Shown here in pieces: positions 24,486 to 35,360 of a DNA stretch of 64,000 nt. Numbering within the stretch: the first letter of the stretch is position 1; each line of letters starts with the position of its first letter. Source of the stretch: Ancylostoma caninum (Eukaryota > Nematoda > Chromadorea > Rhabditida > Ancylostomatidae); NCBI GenBank assembly GCA_037903475.1, contig JBAJFG010000247.1, positions 248,001 through 312,000 on the forward strand, given 5' to 3'. Under the pieces are notes generated by a model, which saw only the letters and a list, made by a program, of their open reading frames with translations, was not told where the DNA came from and made no database searches. Both the position numbers and the translations under genes were made by a program.

Positions 24486-24503
24486 TGGGGGCCGAGCCAA
24501 GCT
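24486..24503 (+). other. Candidate primer-binding site
   Basis: TGGGGGCCGAGCCAAG follows the 5' LTR directly. It starts with TGG, which would pair with a tRNA CCA end. The tRNA species cannot be named from this alone. Confidence 0.55.
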
Positions 24504-25147
24504 GGTTGTAGAAGGAAGAGGAACCAAGCAGAGGGTAGGAGCACTACTTGGAATCCGCAAGGATCGGTAGTTGCAGAGTGTAGGGAGTAGAGAAGTGGCT
24601 TGAACCGCGAGAGGTCGCCACTAACAGAGAGGAAGATAGAAGTGGTTAGTATCCACAAGGATCACCACTGGAGGTTTGAATCAGAGAAGGCTTGCATCCG
24701 GCTGGGATCGCCTTCGTGGAGAGCTGAGTTGGTGACTTGTACCCATAGCGGTCGTCATCATCGATCGATCAGGTGATCAGGTGGCTGCAGTAGAGTAGCT
24801 AGGGCGCCGCGGTATCGATCGAGAGTCTGTAACAGGGCAAGAGCCGCCTAGGTACTTAACTCAGCGTAGCGTGCGCTATCGATTGATCGATTGTTGAAGC
24901 GCATCGATCCTAGGGCGCGCCGGGCATAGCATAGGACGCCGTTGCGAGTGAATAAAGAGTGAGGAAAGAGAGCTGAGGATAGTGGTGAGGGAAAGGGAAA
25001 TAGTACGGCTTGGTATTTCATCATTCTCATCTCCCACATCCTTTCATAAGGTATTGTCGCTCGTCACTCTCATATACCGTGGTGTTCTCGTGTCGCATTA
25101 TTGTGTGTCGACGCGATTGATAGAAGCAATATTATTGATTTTGCAGA

Positions 25148-28100
25148 ATGAGCACCGACGACTACACGGAAGAGATGCTGCTCCAGTCTCCAGAGAAATC
25201 AGCGGTCGCAGATGCAATGGAGACAGGCGAGAACGTGCAGCAAGAAGAACACATCGATTCAAAGGTGAGGTTGTTCGGACAGAGGAGTAAAGAACTTGTG
25301 AGAACAGCTAGCAGACACATATCAGCTATAGTAGTTGAGTGTGAGAAAGCCCTAGGAACGTCGTTCAGGACCACGGACCCAATCCGAAATGCGGTAATGG
25401 AGTCCGTGGAACGACAGGCAAAGGTTGCGAAGGAGGCAACAAAAGTTTTATGTGAGCAATTTGTAGAGGAATGTAAGGAGTGCCTGCAGAACCTCGAAGT
25501 AGGAAAGAGGGATGACATCGAAGAGGGTGTTATCGAAATCTTAAAGGTAGCTGGGCTGACACAAACCGAACAGTTGGAGACATGCCTTGACGAAAGGATG
25601 TCAGACAGGGAATCCCTGCAAGTGTTAGCTGATATGGTTGGGTGTCCTAGTAGTGATCTAGTAGACCATGTAAGACAATTAATAGAGAGAGCTAGTGAAA
25701 AAGAAAATGAAAATGAAAAACTAACAAAGCTGATTAAACAACAAGATGTGCAGATTCAGGAATTGGCGAGTCGCATCGAGAGGATGGGTCAGCAGGCGTC
25801 AAGTGCGAACGTTGGAGACAATGGTGAGTCCAGCATAGATTCTAATGGAAAATGGATAAGGTTTTCCAAAGCAGGTGTCAACCGACCACAATTAGATTCG
25901 CAACAATTACAGGTCAAATCGATCTCGGACGCCTCGAATCAATCGACCCGCACGTATTGCTCGCCATTGCAAAACGGAAGCTCCAGTTGGACAAAGGACG
26001 CGAGCGCACATTCGTGGGGCACAGGTACGATCTTGACTCAGTCCGGTGGTAGGAATGAGGAAGTGAGAGGAAGGAAGCACGAGTGCGATGATGCCCTACT
26101 AGAGTACATGAAAACAGCCGCGCTTCCGGTAATAGAACCCTTCCATGGCGGGGAGAATCAAAGCTTCAAGAGATTTGTGAACTCGTTCTTGATACGATAT
26201 CACAAGCCGCAATGGGACGATAGGAGCCTAGTGCAATTGTTCGAGAGCTTCCTCAGGAAGAAGGCTCTGGTCACGTTCGAAACCCTACCTAGGGAAGTAA
26301 AAGAGGGTAGTTTCGAAGAGGTAGTCGCAGCGATGCAGGAGGCCTTGCAAGAGGATGGTAACTCAGCTAGGATTAAGGCGCTGCAACAACTGAGAAACTT
26401 GTCATTGCGGAGCGACCAATCGGTGGGCGAGTTCTGTGTCGTGCTTGAAAAGATAGCACACAGAGCGTTCCCCGACACACCAGCTGATGTGGTATCTTTG
26501 CAGAAAGCGGAGATACTATTCAGACAACTCGCTAGGTGGAACGGTAGCTACTCGCTGTCAGAAGCGATTGAGACAAGTAGAAGCGGTGAAGCATACGAGA
26601 ATGTAAAAAGAGCTGCTCTTAGGTTAGAAAGAAATAGGAGGGCGGTAGCGGAGATGTCTCAGAGCACGGACCGTAAAATGACTCCCAGGCCCCAATCAAG
26701 TAGATCAGGGGATAGTCGGTTCGAACGGTTCAACAACATCAATGGAGACAGAGGCAGGCCCTCAAATCATACTCAACCTAGCGGTACCGTAGAGGCGATG
26801 ACGCACAACCGGCTTGGTAGAAGCAGTAGAGAGGTAACACAGTCTAGGCCACAGAATGCTACAACGGACAAAGGTGTAGTAGAATGCTACAGTTGTGGAA
26901 AACGCGGACATATGGCTAAGGATTGTCGGTTCAAGTCCGCACGGCAGCGAGAGGAGAACACACGTCCTAGAGGAGGTAGCAATGAACGGCAGGCTGGGTC
27001 GTTTTCTGCATTAGTAGATAAGCGGGTTGGAAGTGTATCCATGAGCAAGGAATTTCGTGAGACTCAAGGACTCTTCGGAAGCAAATCGCTAACCCCAATT
27101 ACAGTGATGGATCGGGAGGTTACAGCGTTGCTTGACACCGGCTCCGAAGCTTCGATTGTTCCATTAGGTGTTTTCCGTGATGCAAGGGCTGATGGTGTCG
27201 ATTTGGATGTCTACGTTCAACGGATTCCTAGGATCAAAGCAATTGTGCGTGATGCATCTGGAGTAGTCATGGACTTTGTAGACACAATTCGCATGCCAGT
27301 GACGATACAAGGCGCTACGAAGTCTGTTGCATTTCATGTCAGCCAAGCGTTAGAAGGAGTCATCATCCTGGGAACTAATGCGCTTGAGTTGTTCGGGATT
27401 GAACTGGTGTTCCCAACTACAGGAACCAACGTAGCAGAAGAAGAGTCTCGAGTACAAGCACTGGTAAAAGATAGGGTTTTCGTGCCGCCAGGTATAACTA
27501 AGGTGGTAGAGCTGGAGGGAGAAGTCTCGCATGGAGACCACTGTCTGTGGTCCACGCACCCATCGATAGGGCATGGCATTTGTCGAGTTGCTGAAGATGG
27601 AACAACGGTGGCTACGATCTCCAACTTTTCTGAAGAACCAGTAGTGCTCCGAAAGGGAGAAGTCGTGGGTGAATGGGATGAAGAGAGATGGACTCCACCA
27701 AATGCCCACGAGCTAGGAGCTGATATGCTGGAGCGAGCAGATGGACGCCTACAAGTCGACGAACACATGCGTATGGAAGAGTTACTGAAGGTGTTGGGCA
27801 CACGATCGGAGATGACGTCTCAGCTAGAAGAGTTGATAGAGAGGTTCAAAGACGTTTTCGCTGTCAGAGACTCGGAATTGACCCAAACGAACCTGGTCGA
27901 ACATAATATAGACACAGGTGACAGTCAGCCGATCAAGCAAAGGACTCGACCAGTACCAATTGGTGCCAGGAAGGAGTTTAAGGAAATCATAAAAGGTTTA
28001 CTGGAACGGGGAATCATACGGAAAAGTAAGTCAGAATGGGCGTCCCCAGTTGTCTTGGTAAGGAAGAAGGATGGTTCCTTGAGATTGTGTATCGACTATC

Positions 28101-31100
28101 GTGCTCTCAACAAGGTAACCAAGCATGACTCGTACCCTCTTCCGACTATCGACACGGTGATCCAGAGTCTAGGAGGGAAGAAAGTTTTCTCTACCCTAGA
28201 TATGGCTTCTGGTTACTGGCAGATTCGGTTGTCAGATACCGCTAAAGAGAAGAGCGCGTTCACAACAAGCGAAGGTCTCTTCGAGTTTGAAGTACTTCCC
28301 TTCGGCTTGTCGACTAGCCCCGCTGAATTCCAAAGGCTAATGGATATGGTCCTCGGCGAAATAGGGGTTAAAGATAGCGAAGTCTTCGTGTATATAGATG
28401 ATATTTTGATAGCAACAAAGACGATAGAACGTCATTATGAGGTGCTGCGTCTAGTGTTGACCGCATTGAGGAAAGCAAATCTGAAACTGAAACCACAGAA
28501 GTGTGAGTTCTTCAAGAAGGAGGTTTCGTTTCTCGGGCATAAAATAAATGAAGAGGGCGTAACTACAGACCCGGATAAGGTATGCAAAATCCAACAATAT
28601 CCTGCACCGCGAAATGTCAGTGATTTGAGAACCTTCTTAGGTATGGCGTCTTACTACCGTAAGTTCATCCTAGGATTCTCAAAAATCGCGAAGCCACTGT
28701 ACAATTTAACAAGCCCAAAAACGGAATGGAAGTGGACAGCAGTCGAAAGCAATGCATTTGAGAGCCTAAAAGAAGTCATGACCAAAGCCCCAGTCCTAGC
28801 TCAGCCAGACGTAGCCGCTGCAGCGAACGAGTCTAGGCCTTTTATTATATACACGGACGCTTCAGGGGATGGTCTTGGAGCAGTTCTCTGCCAAGAAGGG
28901 GAGGATAAACTGTTGCACCCACTATACTTCGCCTCTAAAAGTCTGACGAAAGCCGAAAGAAACTACCATGTTACTGATCTTGAGGCGCTGGCAGTAATTT
29001 TCGCGCTGAAAAAGTTCCACTTTTTCATTTACGGGTTGAAAACAGTGGTGAGAACTGACCATAAGGCACTAACAAGCTTGTTCAAACAAACAAATGTTTC
29101 GGCTAGAGTGTTACGTTGGGCTTTGGAAGTGCAAAAATATAAGCTGGAGATCCAATATGTGGCAGGGAAAGCGAACGCCGTAGCAGATAGTTTGTCTAGA
29201 GGCGCGGTAAAGAATGTAACCGAGGATGAAGCGGTGTGTGCGGAAAATGAGGCCATTGTGGGCCAGATAGACTCGCAGCAGTCGCAATGGTTAAGTGCCT
29301 TGAAAAGTGACCCTGACTACAAAGATCTAATTGCGCACCTGGAGAGTAATCACGAAAGCACTGAGGTGAAGTTGCCAAGATGTGCACGTAGATATAGCAC
29401 CGCTGATTTCGTCATTGAGAACGGGAATTTGAAAATGATCACAGAAAATTCCGTGGTAAAAGTTGTCCCGAAACAACATCGGAAGGCAGTATTTGACGAA
29501 GCGCATGCAGGCGTTATGGCCGGACATTTAAGTGGACGTAAGTTGGTGCGTAAGCTGAAGAAGGTGGTGTTTTGGGAAGGTATGGAGAAAGACGTACCTA
29601 AATGGTCTAAGGCATGTAGGGAATGTTTTCTCACGCGAACACACGAGCGCAATATACCTCCCTTGAAGCCAATCACCACGTCAAAGCCATTTGAGTTAGT
29701 TGGTATGGACATTGTGGAGCTAGGTTTGTCCGAGAGTGGTAACCGGTATGCTCTCGTAGTAATCGACCACTTCACAAAATTCGTGGGAGCGTACCCAGTC
29801 CCAGATAAAACCGCAAGAACCATTGCTAGAACTCTGCTCGAGCGATGGATCTGTGAAGGTTGCCGTTGGCCGAAAGTTCTGCACTCAGACCAGGGTCCTG
29901 AGTTTGTCAATAATGTGATGTCAGAGGTATGCAGGATCTCTGGCATAAAACAGTCCACGACCAAGGGGTATAACCCGAGGGAAAACGGTATCACCGAGCG
30001 TGCAATAGGGACAATTACACGTATGCTGAAGAAGAAAACTGTGATTCCAGCGCAGTGGGATTTATTGTTACCAATGGTCGTCTTTGCATATAATTCAGCA
30101 CCCCACGAAGCTACGGGAGACAGTCCATTTTACTTATTGCATGCGTTTGACCCAAATCAGCCATCTAATGAGATACCGCAGGATGAGTTATCGTGGAATC
30201 ACATAGATTTTGACGACTACAAATATGAACTGCTAGCGGGAATTCAACATATTCGTGAATGCACAAGGGAAATGAACGAAGAGTATAGGACCCGCATGAA
30301 GCAAAGGTACGACACGCGTAATAAGGTGAAGCCAGACTCGCTACCCAAGGTAGGAGACCGGGTATATGTTAAGCTGCCGGCTGAGAAAAGTACTTCCAAG
30401 CACCCCAAGTTGGTAGACAGTTGGAGCGGTCCATTTAGAGTCCTCGAAGTCAGTGAAAACTCCGCTCTATTAACAAGCATTGAGAAAAGTGAGGATCCTA
30501 TACGCATTCAGCACGACATGCTCATAAGAATTCCACATGAGATTGATGATACTCCGATTCGAACTAAAACTAAGCGTGTGAAGAGAGGGAGAAAAAGTAA
30601 TGAGGATCTTAAAGTGAAAACATTCTTTTCCAGGGCTACTATGGCATCGGACCCTGTTCTCGCGGATAACAGTGCGTTGGGATTATTCTATGTATGTCCT
30701 GGTGCCGGAAAACGCCTGGGCACCAACGATCCCGAGGACTACAGATGCACCGTCAGGGACATGACTTTTGCCGACGTGATTCCGGAAGAGCAAGACCCGA
30801 CGATCAGATCCCTCCGCATTCATTCCATTTTCTCGCTTGCACGTATGATCTCGATATATGAGAACGAAACCGACTTGGACAAGAAACGCTTCCTGATGAG
30901 GTCATCAACGCACACATTTGTGACAGTTTCGGGTGTGGAGAAGGCCTATACCTTTTTCAAGCGTAACTGTGAACACGTCTTGAAAGCGCTTCTAATCCAT
31001 GATGGAAGTCCTGTAGCGATGGCCGCCAAGGAGAACGTCAATATCGACATCACGCAACTAAATGACTTAGCTAACGCCGGAGTACAATTCGCGCAAACGC

Positions 31101-31930
31101 ATGCTTGGGAAGACGTCGATATACGTGGACCGGTGCGCAAGACTGTGTTGTTCGTTCCCTGTGGTTTGAGAGGATATGCGAGATGCGTCCGGCTGGAAGA
31201 AGGAGTAAGCGTGATCGTGTACGATAGCTTGAAGGACGTGATCACCTCGCTACGGAATAGCACGAATCTGAGCAATTGCATCTTCTTAACGCCGACGACG
31301 GACAAGCCGTATGATGCATCTGAATGGCAAGCGCTGGCAATGGCAATGACCACGGTCGCGAGGTTGGGGACGAAGCTGGTAGCAGTCAGCAGCCCCAGAG
31401 GCGAAGCCGCATGGAGCACTCATCGCAAGGACACCCACGACATGTTCGAAGTCGTCAGGGATTCAGCCGCGGCAATGAGGAGCAATATCACTACGATGTT
31501 CACGTTGGTGCCATCACTGAATGAGCCCTTTGCCTGCCTAGGAGAGAAGAGCAGAGTCTCGGAAGTAGCTGTTTACCCAGCAGAAGCTGTCAAGTCGTTC
31601 CTCACAGCCTTGCAGAAGTATGTAGCGCCGTACGTGAGGACCGGAAAAGCGAGCCTGTATGAAGTTTTTGAACATCCCACGGATCGGGCAAGGGCTTATA
31701 AAGAAAAGAGGAAGGCGCAAAAATCAGATGGCGATCATACTTATAGGAATGTCCAGGCCACACCACGAGGACATGATCGTAACAATGGATTCAGTGGATA
31801 TAGTGGACCTATAGGAGCGGAGGTGCCACGAGGACGTGGCCGGGGAAGAGGAGTTCCCCGCGGCAGAGGTCGAGGATATGGAGTTCGCCACGCTAGAGGA
31901 GGTTATGATAACAGATTCCAGCCTTATTAA
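25148..31930 (+). CDS. Gag-Pol polyprotein with C-terminal extension
   Basis: A single 2260-codon frame. Gag occupies about residues 1-620, with a Glu/Lys-rich coiled-coil-like stretch (SEKENENEKLTKLI) and a CCHC knuckle CYSCGKRGHMAKDC near residue 580. Protease has LLDTGSEAS near 661. Reverse transcriptase has LDMASGYWQI and FVYIDDIL near 1080. RNase H has YTDASGDGLGAV near 1235. Integrase has an HHCC finger (HAGVMAGHLSG, then CRECF) and a D-D-35-E triad (GMDIVELG, HSDQGPEF, NGITER), then WSGPFRVLEV. About 430 further residues follow with no domain I recognise, ending in an RGG-type tail (GRGRGRGVPRGRGRGYG). No stop or frameshift separates gag and pol. An envelope is not evident: no signal peptide or membrane segment is seen in the extension. 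Confidence 0.95.
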   Translation: MSTDDYTEEMLLQSPEKSAVADAMETGENVQQEEHIDSKVRLFGQRSKELVRTASRHISAIVVECEKALGTSFRTTDPIRNAVMESVERQAKVAKEATKVLCEQFVEECKECLQNLEVGKRDDIEEGVIEILKVAGLTQTEQLETCLDERMSDRESLQVLADMVGCPSSDLVDHVRQLIERASEKENENEKLTKLIKQQDVQIQELASRIERMGQQASSANVGDNGESSIDSNGKWIRFSKAGVNRPQLDSQQLQVKSISDASNQSTRTYCSPLQNGSSSWTKDASAHSWGTGTILTQSGGRNEEVRGRKHECDDALLEYMKTAALPVIEPFHGGENQSFKRFVNSFLIRYHKPQWDDRSLVQLFESFLRKKALVTFETLPREVKEGSFEEVVAAMQEALQEDGNSARIKALQQLRNLSLRSDQSVGEFCVVLEKIAHRAFPDTPADVVSLQKAEILFRQLARWNGSYSLSEAIETSRSGEAYENVKRAALRLERNRRAVAEMSQSTDRKMTPRPQSSRSGDSRFERFNNINGDRGRPSNHTQPSGTVEAMTHNRLGRSSREVTQSRPQNATTDKGVVECYSCGKRGHMAKDCRFKSARQREENTRPRGGSNERQAGSFSALVDKRVGSVSMSKEFRETQGLFGSKSLTPITVMDREVTALLDTGSEASIVPLGVFRDARADGVDLDVYVQRIPRIKAIVRDASGVVMDFVDTIRMPVTIQGATKSVAFHVSQALEGVIILGTNALELFGIELVFPTTGTNVAEEESRVQALVKDRVFVPPGITKVVELEGEVSHGDHCLWSTHPSIGHGICRVAEDGTTVATISNFSEEPVVLRKGEVVGEWDEERWTPPNAHELGADMLERADGRLQVDEHMRMEELLKVLGTRSEMTSQLEELIERFKDVFAVRDSELTQTNLVEHNIDTGDSQPIKQRTRPVPIGARKEFKEIIKGLLERGIIRKSKSEWASPVVLVRKKDGSLRLCIDYRALNKVTKHDSYPLPTIDTVIQSLGGKKVFSTLDMASGYWQIRLSDTAKEKSAFTTSEGLFEFEVLPFGLSTSPAEFQRLMDMVLGEIGVKDSEVFVYIDDILIATKTIERHYEVLRLVLTALRKANLKLKPQKCEFFKKEVSFLGHKINEEGVTTDPDKVCKIQQYPAPRNVSDLRTFLGMASYYRKFILGFSKIAKPLYNLTSPKTEWKWTAVESNAFESLKEVMTKAPVLAQPDVAAAANESRPFIIYTDASGDGLGAVLCQEGEDKLLHPLYFASKSLTKAERNYHVTDLEALAVIFALKKFHFFIYGLKTVVRTDHKALTSLFKQTNVSARVLRWALEVQKYKLEIQYVAGKANAVADSLSRGAVKNVTEDEAVCAENEAIVGQIDSQQSQWLSALKSDPDYKDLIAHLESNHESTEVKLPRCARRYSTADFVIENGNLKMITENSVVKVVPKQHRKAVFDEAHAGVMAGHLSGRKLVRKLKKVVFWEGMEKDVPKWSKACRECFLTRTHERNIPPLKPITTSKPFELVGMDIVELGLSESGNRYALVVIDHFTKFVGAYPVPDKTARTIARTLLERWICEGCRWPKVLHSDQGPEFVNNVMSEVCRISGIKQSTTKGYNPRENGITERAIGTITRMLKKKTVIPAQWDLLLPMVVFAYNSAPHEATGDSPFYLLHAFDPNQPSNEIPQDELSWNHIDFDDYKYELLAGIQHIRECTREMNEEYRTRMKQRYDTRNKVKPDSLPKVGDRVYVKLPAEKSTSKHPKLVDSWSGPFRVLEVSENSALLTSIEKSEDPIRIQHDMLIRIPHEIDDTPIRTKTKRVKRGRKSNEDLKVKTFFSRATMASDPVLADNSALGLFYVCPGAGKRLGTNDPEDYRCTVRDMTFADVIPEEQDPTIRSLRIHSIFSLARMISIYENETDLDKKRFLMRSSTHTFVTVSGVEKAYTFFKRNCEHVLKALLIHDGSPVAMAAKENVNIDITQLNDLANAGVQFAQTHAWEDVDIRGPVRKTVLFVPCGLRGYARCVRLEEGVSVIVYDSLKDVITSLRNSTNLSNCIFLTPTTDKPYDASEWQALAMAMTTVARLGTKLVAVSSPRGEAAWSTHRKDTHDMFEVVRDSAAAMRSNITTMFTLVPSLNEPFACLGEKSRVSEVAVYPAEAVKSFLTALQKYVAPYVRTGKASLYEVFEHPTDRARAYKEKRKAQKSDGDHTYRNVQATPRGHDRNNGFSGYSGPIGAEVPRGRGRGRGVPRGRGRGYGVRHARGGYDNRFQPY

Positions 31931-32187
31931 TGATGATTTGTTCAGTAGTAAGCTGTTATGTTCATTTTCGCATGTCATTCATTATCATTGATTACATTTT
32001 TGATTTGCCTTTCCGAGCACAGGTTCTGGAATTGCCGGTTTTTTTTTTTGAGAGATACTGGTTGATTTTTTTTAAAATCTCATTTGTGATCTGATACATA
32101 CTCATCTCATTGATATTTTTTTCTCGATGTTCTCATTTTTTTTTGCTGTTGTCCTTTTTCTTTGCTGTAGCGACAGGGACGTCGCTC

Positions 32188-32202
32188 CAGAGAGAGGCGG
32201 GT
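32188..32202 (+). other. Candidate polypurine tract
   Basis: CCAGAGAGAGGCGGGT lies immediately upstream of the 3' LTR and is purine-rich, the expected place for plus-strand priming. Confidence 0.6.
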
Positions 32203-32508
32203 TGTTAGGTAGATCTAGGATTACCAGATGTGTTGAATGAGCGCGCCCGCCCACTTGCCCGCGAACTTCAAATCCAGAATCGGCGGGATCCGTCCGATAT
32301 AAAAGGACCATCAGATCATTGTAATCTTGTTGTTCCCATTCTTTATTTGCTCTGTTACTGCTGTATTCGTTTGTGGACTTAATAAAACCCTACCGAACCC
32401 TCTGTGTGGTCGTGCAGAAGAGTGTGGAGGCACGAAAATACCGCGTGGCCGTGATCGTTCCCCTACGTTCTATCCAACCGGCTGCACTGGGACCGTGAAC
32501 CCAGTACA
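32203..32508 (+). repeat. 3' LTR of gypsy element
   Basis: It matches the 5' LTR at every base I compared. The element ends at CA 32508 and AAAA follows. Confidence 0.95.
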
Positions 32509-33007
32509 AAAAGGCAAAAATAAAAATTGGTACGAATTTTGAGTTAAGGGGGATTTTCATTTGGTGTGATTTGTGATACATCACGGGACGAAGGGAACGC
32601 AAATTTGCGCTCCAGTTATATAACGCAGCTCCTTTGGATGCTATACTATGAAGGTGCGTGTGAAACCTAAAATGAAAAATGTAAGAGGTTATCAATTCAC
32701 CGCTGTTCTCTGCTTTTTTCTAAGTATGATTCTATTTTGAACTCTAATTAAAGATTCAGAAACGTAATAAGAATGCTATGGAACGATGAAAACTTGAGAA
32801 GCAAATGCGGGTCGCAAAATGAGCGTATTTGAAAACTACCTCGCAGAATACCAAGCCCACAAAAAGGACACAATTGGTTTGGGAAGTTGCGACGGTGTTG
32901 GACGCAGCCAAATCTGTTCAGTTTGCGACAACGTTTACGTAGTTCTATGCAGAACATACTCAAAAACGAATGGGTGCAATGAAATGGAATAGGATGGAAC
33001 TAGCAAA
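32509..33007. other. No gene seen
   Basis: Spacer between the gypsy element and the GAAT microsatellite, without a supported frame. Confidence 0.4.
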
Positions 33008-33222
33008 CGAGTGAATGAATGAATGAATGAATGAATGAATGAATGAATGAATGAATGAATGAATGAATGAATGAACGAGTGAATGAATGAATGAATGAAT
33101 GAACGAGTGAATGAATGAATGAATGAATGAATGAATGAATGAATGAATGAGTGAATGAATGAATGAATGAATGAATGAATGAATGAATGAATGAATGAAT
33201 GAACGAGTGAATGAATGAATGA
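33008..33222. repeat. (GAAT)n microsatellite with variant units
   Basis: About 215 bp of GAAT units, interrupted at intervals by GAACGAGT or GAGT variants. The Phe-Ile-His-Ser frames on the opposite strand are translations of this repeat, not genes. It lies just beyond the distal serpin B terminal exon. Confidence 0.95.
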
Positions 33223-33280
33223 AAATTTTTTGAACTTATAATTAAAAAATATGGACAACATCGGAATTGCATGATGACAC

Positions 33281-33436
33281 CTAACAGTATTGGCCCACGA
33301 AAATGGGTTCCTCTTCGCGGAAAATACCGTACACGAACGGATGATCGGCGAAGAACTCAGGAGTGATTATCATCATGCATTCTGTGAGCATTATGACTCC
33401 AGTCGCTGCCGCTGCTTCTGTGCCTTCCTCGATAAC
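33281..33436 (-). CDS. Serpin B alternative terminal exon 3 (distal): reactive loop with P1 Glu
   Basis: The acceptor TTCTTCCACAG opens a phase-0 exon starting [13 protein letters not shown]. The loop continues VIMLTECMM, and by standard numbering P1 is Glu and P1' is Cys. It ends [11 protein letters not shown] and TAG. The hinge is of inhibitory type. Splicing from the exon 7 donor at 39875 keeps the frame and gives a 354-residue protein. It is closest to the single terminal exon of serpin A, so this is likely the ancestral exon. The intron needed is 6.4 kb and contains two other terminal exons and a hAT element. Confidence 0.8.
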   Translation of the reverse strand, partial: VIEEGTEAAAATGVIMLTECMMIITPEFFADHPFVYGIFREEEPIFVGQYC

Positions 33437-33983
33437 CTGTGGAAGAACATGTGCCATAATTTCCTGTCGTCACTAGGCTGAGTCGGTTGTACTCAATCAT
33501 TCACAGCTGGCTAATGTCGTATGAAGATCTCATCATCTTTGAATGCGAGAAGAATGTATAACATGGCTACTGTGGAGACATGAGAGATGTTGTGGCAGTA
33601 ATTATTTGTTTGCACTACCAAGCAAAATGACAAAGAAACGGTCCCTGCTCCCCCCGCAATCTTTTTCTCATAATGGGACGTTTTTCAAAGTTTCTCTTTG
33701 TTATACCTTGTTAATTCCTTGGTTCCAGAAAAGTAGGCTCCTTTCGCAGCCCATGTCCCCTCTAAGTTATAGTTGTGGAAACCACTGTCTTTATCCTTTA
33801 TCCTACTTAAGGATAGCACTAGAGCTGGCAATACTAATCGGGTTTTCCCAAGAGCCCATACACCCATATTTTCCAAGGTGTCCCCAACATCATCAATCCG
33901 AAATGAACAAGAATGAAGCAGAGGTATAGTTTGTACGCACATAGTGTAGAGGGAAGCATGCGTACTGATTGCTATTTCACACT
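33437..33983. other. Intron sequence of serpin B, no gene
   Basis: A plus-strand frame at 33543-33929 has no recognisable domain and lies within the predicted distal intron. Confidence 0.35.
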
Positions 33984-34279
33984 CAGGGTCAAGCGTGATG
34001 ATGGTAAAAAGTCGATCCCCATACGACCCCTCCCCTTTGAGCCACCAAAAATACGACCCCCTTTGCACACAAATTTCCTTCTATGCTTGCAGAATTATTC
34101 AGGTGTTCGTACTGCGAGAGATGTGGTGGAGCCAGAGCATAGGAAGGAGAAAGAGGCTCTTTTGTATCTAACTAGTTGTTCGGAAGTTTTTTGGAAAACG
34201 TTGAAATGTACGCGCTGGACAAAAAACGTGCATTAACTATGCAATGTTGCTTACGTAACTGATGAGGCTCGAATACATC

Positions 34280-34500
34280 AAGAAAAAACATCTATATACA
34301 TCATCTACATGGTGAAGGGTTCGATCCCTACCGAGGCTAAAATTTTTGCTGAGGGTTAAAGCGTGTGCGGTGAGCGAATTTCAGTCTGAAAGCGTCCGTA
34401 CAGAGTTTCTAAACAAAATACCTTCGTATTCGTTACGAAAAACAACCATACACATCAGCGACATGGTCAAGAGTTCGATCCCCTCCGAGCCCAGAATTTT
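34280..34500 (+). repeat. Two tRNA-like (SINE-type) B-box repeats inside the hAT element
   Basis: The segment with GGGTTCGATCCCTACCGAG near 34318 recurs about 153 bp later as GAGTTCGATCCCCTCCGAG near 34471. Both follow an ACATGGT context and are followed by AATTTTTGC. GGTTCGATCCC matches the RNA polymerase III B box. A full A box and cloverleaf could not be drawn, so these are tRNA-like at most. Confidence 0.45.
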
Positions 34501-34588
34501 TGCATGGCGTGAAATGACACGCGCTTGTAGTAGATTCGAGATGATCGACCGTAAAGCACGAAATAACTGTTTATAGGAGTGGAAGACC

Positions 34589-35360
34589 GGGTAGGACTTT
34601 CAGTACGGACGGGCGAAAATTTCAGCCTAAAATTTTGACTCGTTCAGAGACATTGTTGTAGTCGGACACGAATATCAGAAGATCTGGCCCATTGAGTTCC
34701 CAATTTTCTCAGGATTTTAATAGTAGAAGGTTTGCGCTTTCAGGCTGTAGGGCTCGTTTTTCCGCAGCTGCTTCCACCGCGATTCAACTCCGTCGATAAA
34801 AACATGGAAAAAAGGCCATTTTTATCGACGAAACCTCATCTCCGTAATTCCCGTGCTGAATCTTTCCTCTTGAAGCTGAACACCTGAAACTTGGGAGTAA
34901 AACACTATTGGGTAGGGTCCATAAAATGACTTTTTACCTGCCTGCAGAACTGGGTAGGACTTTCAGTACGGACGTGCGAAAATTTTAGCCTAAAATTTAG
35001 ACCCGTTCAAAGGCACGGTTGTAGTCGGGCACGAATATCAGAAGATCTGGCCCGTAGAGGTCCCAATTTTTTCTAGGTTTTGAATAGTCGAAGGTTTGCG
35101 CTTTCAGGCTGTACAGCTCGTTTTTCCGCAGCTGCTTCCACCGCGATTCAACTCCGTCGATAAAAACATGGAAAAAAAGGCCATTTTTATCGACGAAACC
35201 TCATTTCCGTAATTCCCGTGCTGAATCTTTCCTCTTGAAGCTGGAGACCTAAAACTCGGGAATAAAGCACTATTGGGTAGGGCCCATAAAATGATTTTTT
35301 ACCGGCCTGCAGGACTGGGTAGGACTTTCAGTACGGACGTGCGAAAATTTTAGCCTATAA
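34589..35360. repeat. 363-bp tandem repeat array in the hAT element
   Basis: Units start GGGTAGGACTTTCAGTACGG at 34589, 34952 and 35317. There are two full copies with roughly 95% identity by eye and a short third. Each full unit holds a hairpin with arms GTCGATAAAAA and TTTTTATCGAC. Confidence 0.9.

Larger units (their letters stand above)
24180..32508 (+). mobile_element. Complete Ty3/gypsy LTR retrotransposon, Cer1-like organisation
   Basis: The element is 8329 bp with two 306-bp LTRs that look identical by eye, a candidate primer-binding site, one uninterrupted Gag-Pol frame, and a purine-rich tract before the 3' LTR. AAAA on both sides is compatible with a 4-bp target duplication but is low in complexity. 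The order protease, RT, RNase H, integrase identifies Ty3/gypsy. The single long frame recalls C. elegans Cer1; this is a recalled comparison, not an alignment. The intact frame and matching LTRs indicate recent insertion. It lies between the two serpin genes. Confidence 0.95.

Noticed and set aside
25148..31930. Envelope-like domain in the gypsy extension
   Set aside because: No signal peptide, transmembrane helix or Cys-rich ectodomain pattern is present after integrase.
32935..33272. Minus-strand frames rich in Phe-Ile-His-Ser
   Set aside because: They are translations of the GAAT microsatellite and have no non-repeat core.
34316..34330. tRNA genes at the GGTTCGATCCC motifs
   Set aside because: Only the B box is convincing. 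No acceptor stem or complete cloverleaf can be drawn, and the motif is duplicated inside a transposon.
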